From NCBI RefSeq assembly GCF_000739065.1, contig NZ_CP009149.1:1543557-1607556 (forward strand): a stretch of 64,000 nucleotides of DNA, read 5' to 3'. This document shows, piece by piece, positions 55,651-64,000 of this stretch. The stretch is from Methanocaldococcus bathoardescens (GTDB taxonomy: Archaea > AGJL01 > Methanococci > Methanococcales > Methanocaldococcaceae). The notes below the pieces were generated by a model. It saw only the letters and a program-made list of their open reading frames with translations, searched no databases and was not told the DNA's origin. Numbering within the stretch: the first letter of the stretch is position 1; every line of letters begins with the position of its first letter. The position numbers were made by a program, and so were the translations under genes.

Positions 55651-57270
55651 ATGGCAGACCTTGATAGAAAATTAATTGAGATTTTAGATATTTTATCTAA
55701 ATCAAAAGAACCAGTAGGGGCTAAGATTATAGCTAAAGAACTTAATAAAAGAGGTTATAAAATTGGAGAAAGGGCTGTGAGATATCATTTAAAGTTATTG
55801 GACGGAATGAAATTAACAAAAAAAGTAGGATATGCTGGGAGAGTTATAACTGAGAGGGGTTTAGAAGAGTTAGAGAAGGCAAATATATCTTATAGATTGG
55901 GAAGTATTTACTCAAATATATTGGAAAAGACAATATCTGCCAACTACAGGTTTGGTTATGTAGTTATCAATAGATGCCAGGTTTATGCTGACTTTAATGA
56001 TGTTTTAAAAATTATTAAAAGTGTCTATGAATCTGGCTTGGCTGTTGGAGATAGAGTTGGAGTTATGGATAGAGAAAAATTTGTGGAGATAAATACCCTC
56101 TGCTCACTAAACTTTGATAATGTATTATTACAAAATGGAATTTTCCCACTTCATGTGTGTGCTGGAATTGTTAAGTATGAAGATGGAAAGCCAGTAGAAT
56201 TTAAAGAAATCATAAAATATAAATCCACATCAATAGACCCATTGAGAGCATTCATTGAAAAGAAAGAAACTGATGTTATGGGAATTATAGAGAATGGAGA
56301 GGGTTATTTACCAGCAAACTTTAGATGCTTTGGAGTTGAGTTTTTGGAAAGATTTAAAAGTATTTTAGAGAAGGATGAATTAAAATGTATTATTAGTTAT
56401 GGAACAGAGAATGTTCTTGGGTTGGATGTTGGAGATGATAAAGTTGGAGTAGCTTTGATTGGAGGTTTAACACCAATAGCCCCATTTGTTGAAAACAACT
56501 ATTATGTAGAAATATCTCCAATGTCATCAATTGTTAGATTGGAATCTCTACACAAAGTTAAAAAGAATCCAAGAGACATTGTGACGAAGAAGGCAAATAT
56601 AAGGATAAAAACTGCATTATCAAAAATGTTCAATGCAATGGCAAAGGTAACTTATGATATAGATGAAGGAGATGGGGATGTTGTAGTAAATACTGCATTT
56701 ATTGATAAAAAGTATATTGATGAGGCATTGGATTTATTAAAAGAAGCATATAAAAAAGGTTTAGGAATATCTGATAGATTTGGAATTGTTGAAGAAGGCA
56801 ATAAAATAAAAATTCAAACAGTCTGTGCAGTAACCTTGGATGGAATATTTTTAAGAAATTCAGTCCCTGTAATTCCAAGGTATGGAGGGGTATTAGAAAT
56901 TACTGAAGATAAGGAGAGATTTATTGATATAATTGGTTATGATGGTTCATCATTAGATCCACATGAGGTTTTCTTTAATTCTGTTGATTGTGAAAAAACA
57001 TTTTTAGCAGGATTTAGAGAAGTGCATAGAGTTGCAAGAGAAAAATTAGAAGAAGTTTTAAAGAGATTAGATTGGAATGGTATTAAAACTATAGGAGAAC
57101 CAAACAATGAGCTTTATGGTATTAATGTAAATAAAGATATGTGTGGAGTTGTAACAATAGGCGGAATAAATCCGTTAGTATTGTTAAAAGAGAATGAAAT
57201 ACCAATTGAGTTAAGAGCTATGCATGAAGTTGTTAAATTTTCAGATTTAAAGAGTTATGAAGATATTTAA
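55651..57270 (+). CDS. nrpR: Nitrogen regulation repressor NrpR
   Basis: 539 residues. N-terminal winged helix (AKELNKRGYKIGERAVRYHL, about 24-43), then two homologous NrpR domains (about 80-310 and 320-535) with INRCQVYADFNDVL and VVNTAFIDKKYIDEAL equivalents. Represses nif and glnA in methanococci and is released by 2-oxoglutarate. Double-domain type. AGGTGATAAT precedes the ATG. No nif genes are in the window; a GGAA-N6-TTCC site is at 3824. Confidence 0.95.
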   Translation: MADLDRKLIEILDILSKSKEPVGAKIIAKELNKRGYKIGERAVRYHLKLLDGMKLTKKVGYAGRVITERGLEELEKANISYRLGSIYSNILEKTISANYRFGYVVINRCQVYADFNDVLKIIKSVYESGLAVGDRVGVMDREKFVEINTLCSLNFDNVLLQNGIFPLHVCAGIVKYEDGKPVEFKEIIKYKSTSIDPLRAFIEKKETDVMGIIENGEGYLPANFRCFGVEFLERFKSILEKDELKCIISYGTENVLGLDVGDDKVGVALIGGLTPIAPFVENNYYVEISPMSSIVRLESLHKVKKNPRDIVTKKANIRIKTALSKMFNAMAKVTYDIDEGDGDVVVNTAFIDKKYIDEALDLLKEAYKKGLGISDRFGIVEEGNKIKIQTVCAVTLDGIFLRNSVPVIPRYGGVLEITEDKERFIDIIGYDGSSLDPHEVFFNSVDCEKTFLAGFREVHRVAREKLEEVLKRLDWNGIKTIGEPNNELYGINVNKDMCGVVTIGGINPLVLLKENEIPIELRAMHEVVKFSDLKSYEDI

Positions 57271-57282
57271 ATTCAATATTTT

Positions 57283-58410
57283 TTACATATTTTTAAAAGC
57301 TAATTTTATTGATTCAGTAATAGCGTTGATAATATAGTTGTCATCAATTCTTTCAGCATCTTTTGATGTTAAGTCAATCCTTAAACTTTTACTTGCCCCA
57401 GGCATACCAGCTACAGTTATGGTTATAATTCTATACCCTTCTAACAAGTTAAATCCAATCTCAACAAGTTTTTTGATATTTATCTCATCATTTCTATGAA
57501 CTCTCTTTATCACAAATCCTGTTGGTGTTTTTTCATATACAATCTCTATATTCTCATCAACTTCTTTAAGTTCTTTATTTAATTGTTCAATCTTAGATAA
57601 ATCAAAGTTTTTAGCTCTTTCAAATGCATTTTTGATTCTTTTTAAGTCAAAGTTTTTTAAAGCTCTATATATACCAGCTAATAATGGTGGTTGTGCTTCT
57701 AAACCAAACTTGGTTCCTTCAATATATATTCTATTAACAAGTTCCTTTTTTCCAGCTAATAACCCTCCTCTCGGACCCTCCATAAGTTTATCTGTGCTTG
57801 TAACTACTAAATCAGCCCCTAACTTTAATGCAGGCGGTTGGTTAAATAGCAACCTAATTCTTGCTCCAGAAGCATCATCAACAAAAACAATAGCTCCTTT
57901 ATTCTTAGCCATATCAATAACTTTTTTAAAGCTTTCAAGTTCAATAACTTTTAAATCCATTGTAGAGCCTGTGATAATAACCAAAGTATCTTTATCTATT
58001 TTATTTAAAATTTCGTTCACATTATCAGATTCAAAATACTCAGCGTTAATTATTTTGCAACTTCTCTCTATTGATGGATGTCCTGGCAGTTCTGGTAGAT
58101 AATGGATAACTTTTTTTGGTTTTAATGCTAATATGGTAGCTAAAATTGCAGATGAAGTTCTATTAAAAGCAACACATTTATCATCTTCACTTCCACCTAA
58201 ATGTTTGAGACCATATTCATTAACCTTTTCTGTAAAATAAGATGCTCCAATATATGTATTTAGTAAATCTTTATCTTTATCTTCTATCAAAAATCCTCCG
58301 GATAATCCACTTAGGTCATATAATGCATTTCTACCATTTTTATTCAATATTTCTAAAATAATTTTTCTTGCTTTTTCTAATCTTAAAAGCTCTTCATAAT
58401 CGGAGAGCAT
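57283..58410 (-). CDS. SelA-like PLP-dependent enzyme
   Basis: 375 residues from ATG 58410, GGTGATTTA upstream; the longer frame to 58479 is not supported. Fold-type I aminotransferase-like: [29 protein letters not shown] (Asp for PLP N1) and the Schiff-base Lys in [13 protein letters not shown] (about 208). Resembles bacterial selenocysteine synthase; from memory the M. jannaschii homologue (MJ0158) lacked that activity in vitro, and archaea use SepSecS instead. True substrate unknown. Confidence 0.88.
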   Translation of the reverse strand: MLSDYEELLRLEKARKIILEILNKNGRNALYDLSGLSGGFLIEDKDKDLLNTYIGASYFTEKVNEYGLKHLGGSEDDKCVAFNRTSSAILATILALKPKKVIHYLPELPGHPSIERSCKIINAEYFESDNVNEILNKIDKDTLVIITGSTMDLKVIELESFKKVIDMAKNKGAIVFVDDASGARIRLLFNQPPALKLGADLVVTSTDKLMEGPRGGLLAGKKELVNRIYIEGTKFGLEAQPPLLAGIYRALKNFDLKRIKNAFERAKNFDLSKIEQLNKELKEVDENIEIVYEKTPTGFVIKRVHRNDEINIKKLVEIGFNLLEGYRIITITVAGMPGASKSLRIDLTSKDAERIDDNYIINAITESIKLAFKNM

Positions 58411-58593
58411 TAAATCACCAATATTATGTTTGTAATCAAAAATATGAAAAGGTGTTGCTTCTGTTAGAAAGCAATGCATTTGAGTATTACAATAAGACGA
58501 AGCTCTAAGTTGTGAAGGTATTAATCACCCAAACACGAGATTCATAAAAATTTTATAGACTATTATAAAAATATTTTGAAAAATAATAATGGT

Positions 58594-58875
58594 TTATCCA
58601 GCTCCACATGCATCTCCTAAATCTATATCTGTCAATTTTCCTTCTTCTAATTCTTCTTTTTCTAATTTTCTAACGACTTCGTCAATATCGTCTTTTCTTT
58701 CTGTCATCTTTGATTTATCAATGACCCTCAATAAGTGAGGTCTATACATTAAATTGTTATCTAATACAACCCAAACATCGCCATTTTCATCCTTTCTTAT
58801 ATCTACAACTCTTCCTTTTGTTCCTGTATTGATATAAACTACATAATCTCCAACTTTAATGTCAATTTCATCCAT
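58594..58875 (-). CDS. DUF2098 family protein
   Basis: 93 residues from the ATG at 58875. The first 55 residues look like an SH3/KOW-type barrel (IKVGDYVVYINTGTKGRVVDI; WVVLDNNLMYRPHLLRVI), followed by a charged helix and the unusual end DLGDACGAG. Methanogen family of unknown role. It is the last gene before the rRNA operon and diverges from it; 245 bases between hold the rRNA leader. Confidence 0.75.
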   Translation of the reverse strand: MDEIDIKVGDYVVYINTGTKGRVVDIRKDENGDVWVVLDNNLMYRPHLLRVIDKSKMTERKDDIDEVVRKLEKEELEEGKLTDIDLGDACGAG

Positions 58876-58984
58876 GTATCCCACACTCTAAATATTTTAC
58901 AATAAATGTCTCTTATAGCATGTATTAATAATTTATTCAAATAATTGTTCTAATCCTAAAAACATTACATACAACAACTTCTCA

Positions 58985-59120
58985 CTATAGGATGCACTCG
59001 AAGGATGCGTCCCCAATCCGAAGGGGTTGGGGCTGAGGCAAGCCCACGACTGGTGGTGAAACCCCACAGCAACCAGCCGCAAGAAAGGTTTATCCTTTCT
59101 TGCGACCGTACTCCTACTTA
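58985..59120 (+). promoter_or_regulatory. Pre-16S leader with hairpins and processing stem (5' half)
   Basis: CCCCAATCC-GAAG-GGGTTGGGG-type hairpin near 59010-59031 is followed by the left arm of the 16S processing helix: 59034-59054 pairs perfectly over 21 bases with 60633-60653, and 59062-59077 with 60611-60626. Between lie GGTG-AAA and CACC-AAA, forming the bulge-helix-bulge cut by the archaeal splicing endonuclease. I found no convincing TATA box between 58880 and 58985. Confidence 0.85.
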
Positions 59121-60599
<1,479 letters not shown>

Positions 60600-60610
60600 G
60601 AGAAAAAAGC

Positions 60611-60653
60611 GCTGGTTGCTGTGGGGCACCAAACCAGTCGTGGGCTTGCCTCA
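60611..60653 (+). other. 16S processing stem (3' half)
   Basis: Right arm of the helix described for 59034-59077, with the CACC-AAA half of the bulge-helix-bulge at 60627-60633. Confidence 0.85.
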
Positions 60654-60663
60654 TAGGGAAAGT

Positions 60664-60736
60664 GGGCCCGTAGCTCAGCTGGGAGAGCGCCGGCCTTGCA
60701 AGCCGGAGGCCGTGGGTTCAAATCCCACCGGGTCCA
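60664..60736 (+). tRNA. tRNA-Ala (anticodon TGC)
   Basis: 73 nt in the 16S-23S spacer, the usual archaeal place. Acceptor GGGCCCG/CGGGTCC, anticodon loop CTTGCAA, T arm GTGGGTTCAAATCCCAC. Unlike the other three tRNAs here it has no encoded CCA (A followed by CTA). It lacks the G3-U70 in a plain reading but has G-U in the acceptor (C5/T-type positions), which I did not resolve. Confidence 0.95.
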
Positions 60737-60794
60737 CTATATATGCAACCTGCAACTCTAAAGAGTTGCAGGTGAAGGGCCTGAAAAACATGAG

Positions 60795-60818
60795 GGCCAT
60801 GCATAGGCTTCCACATCC
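60795..60818 (+). other. 23S processing stem (5' half)
   Basis: Pairs over 24 bases without mismatch with 63859-63882. The inner helix continues as TCTGGATAC (60827-60835) with GTATCCAGA, and GGTG-AAA / CACT-AAG between them make the bulge-helix-bulge. Confidence 0.88.
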
Positions 60819-60829
60819 CGGTGAAATCT

Positions 60830-63848
<3,019 letters not shown>

Positions 63849-63858
63849 GACACTAAGC

Positions 63859-63882
63859 GGATGTGGAAGCCTATGCATGGCC
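63859..63882 (+). other. 23S processing stem (3' half) and end of rRNA unit
   Basis: Complement of 60795-60818. The remaining 118 bases to the window end are AT-rich; no 5S rRNA is seen in them. Confidence 0.85.
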
Positions 63883-64000
63883 TTAAAAAGCTTGGGAATA
63901 TTATGGTTGGAGTGTATAAATGTGAAGTCGTTATTTTATTTTATCACATTATATTTGTTAATTTAAATATATAAATAAAAATTAAAAATAAAAAAATTAT

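Noticed and set aside
63883-64000. 5S rRNA expected after 23S
   Set aside because: The last 118 bases are AT-rich with no 5S-like sequence; it may lie outside the window or elsewhere.

Overview
The window is from a hyperthermophilic methanogen of the order Methanococcales, most likely Methanocaldococcus jannaschii or a very close relative (from recalled gene content and order; no database was searched). The protein-coding DNA is strongly AT-rich while the rRNA and tRNA genes are GC-rich, as expected for RNA that must fold at high temperature. Start codons follow GGTGAT-like ribosome binding sites that match the 16S 3' end seen here (ATCACCTCCT), and I used these sites to correct many starts. 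Archaeal and methanogen hallmarks include an A-type ATP synthase, AlbA, an archaeal histone, RNA polymerase subunits D, K and N, pelota, Tfx, NrpR, DmrX-like and HypA/HypC proteins, and bulge-helix-bulge rRNA processing stems.

Layout. 1-4.4 kb: a 5'-truncated unknown gene, a CitG-like gene, a small membrane protein, house-cleaning NTPase RdgB, a GC-rich candidate guide RNA, tRNA-Leu and a DUF531 gene. 4.4-13.1 kb: ATP synthase operon atpH-I-K-E-C-F-A-B, without subunit D. 13.2-26.4 kb: mixed short operons: a phosphatase, a decayed beta-propeller gene, hypA, an exosome-related protein, albA, a sugar epimerase, sucC, the phosphopantothenate pathway ligase, a DmrX-like flavoprotein, asd, an orphan nuclease-like protein, purF, purM, DUF89, DedA, hypC and ferredoxin. 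26.4-31.6 kb: minus-strand operon tRNA-Ser, rps13-rps4-rps11-rpoD-rpl18e-rpl13-rps9-rpoN, tRNA-Pro, rpoK, enolase-like gene. 31.7-35.7 kb: CBS-ParB protein, KEOPS subunit Cgi121, argJ, KAP NTPase. 35.8-39.2 kb: minus-strand rpl3-rpl4-rpl23-rpl2-rps19, a shortened S10-type operon. 39.3-53.4 kb: accessory-rich stretch with three copies of a small inverted-repeat element, a second palindromic element, a partial duplication of the pelota start, two MscS channels flanking DNA ligase, minD, histone, moaB, dtdA, larB, a DUF2226/roadblock gene pair and a beta-CASP nuclease. 53.6-58.9 kb: ilvN, gatB, nrpR, a SelA-like PLP enzyme and DUF2098. 59-63.9 kb: rRNA operon 16S-tRNA-Ala-23S; no 5S gene is visible before the window ends.

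The most unusual signals are: (1) the roughly 90-bp TIR elements at 39348, 49208 and 50159, one with a perfect 5-bp target duplication, two of them placing an outward-facing TATA-like box just upstream of a gene (rpl3 operon, DUF2226 gene); (2) a compact structured hairpin at the predicted 5' end of the rpl3 mRNA; (3) a duplicated pelota start with a tiny hairpin insert flanked by direct repeats; (4) an H/ACA-like RNA candidate between tRNA-Leu and rdgB; (5) an ATP synthase subunit C with an N-terminal membrane helix; and (6) a degenerate enolase in the ribosomal protein operon.
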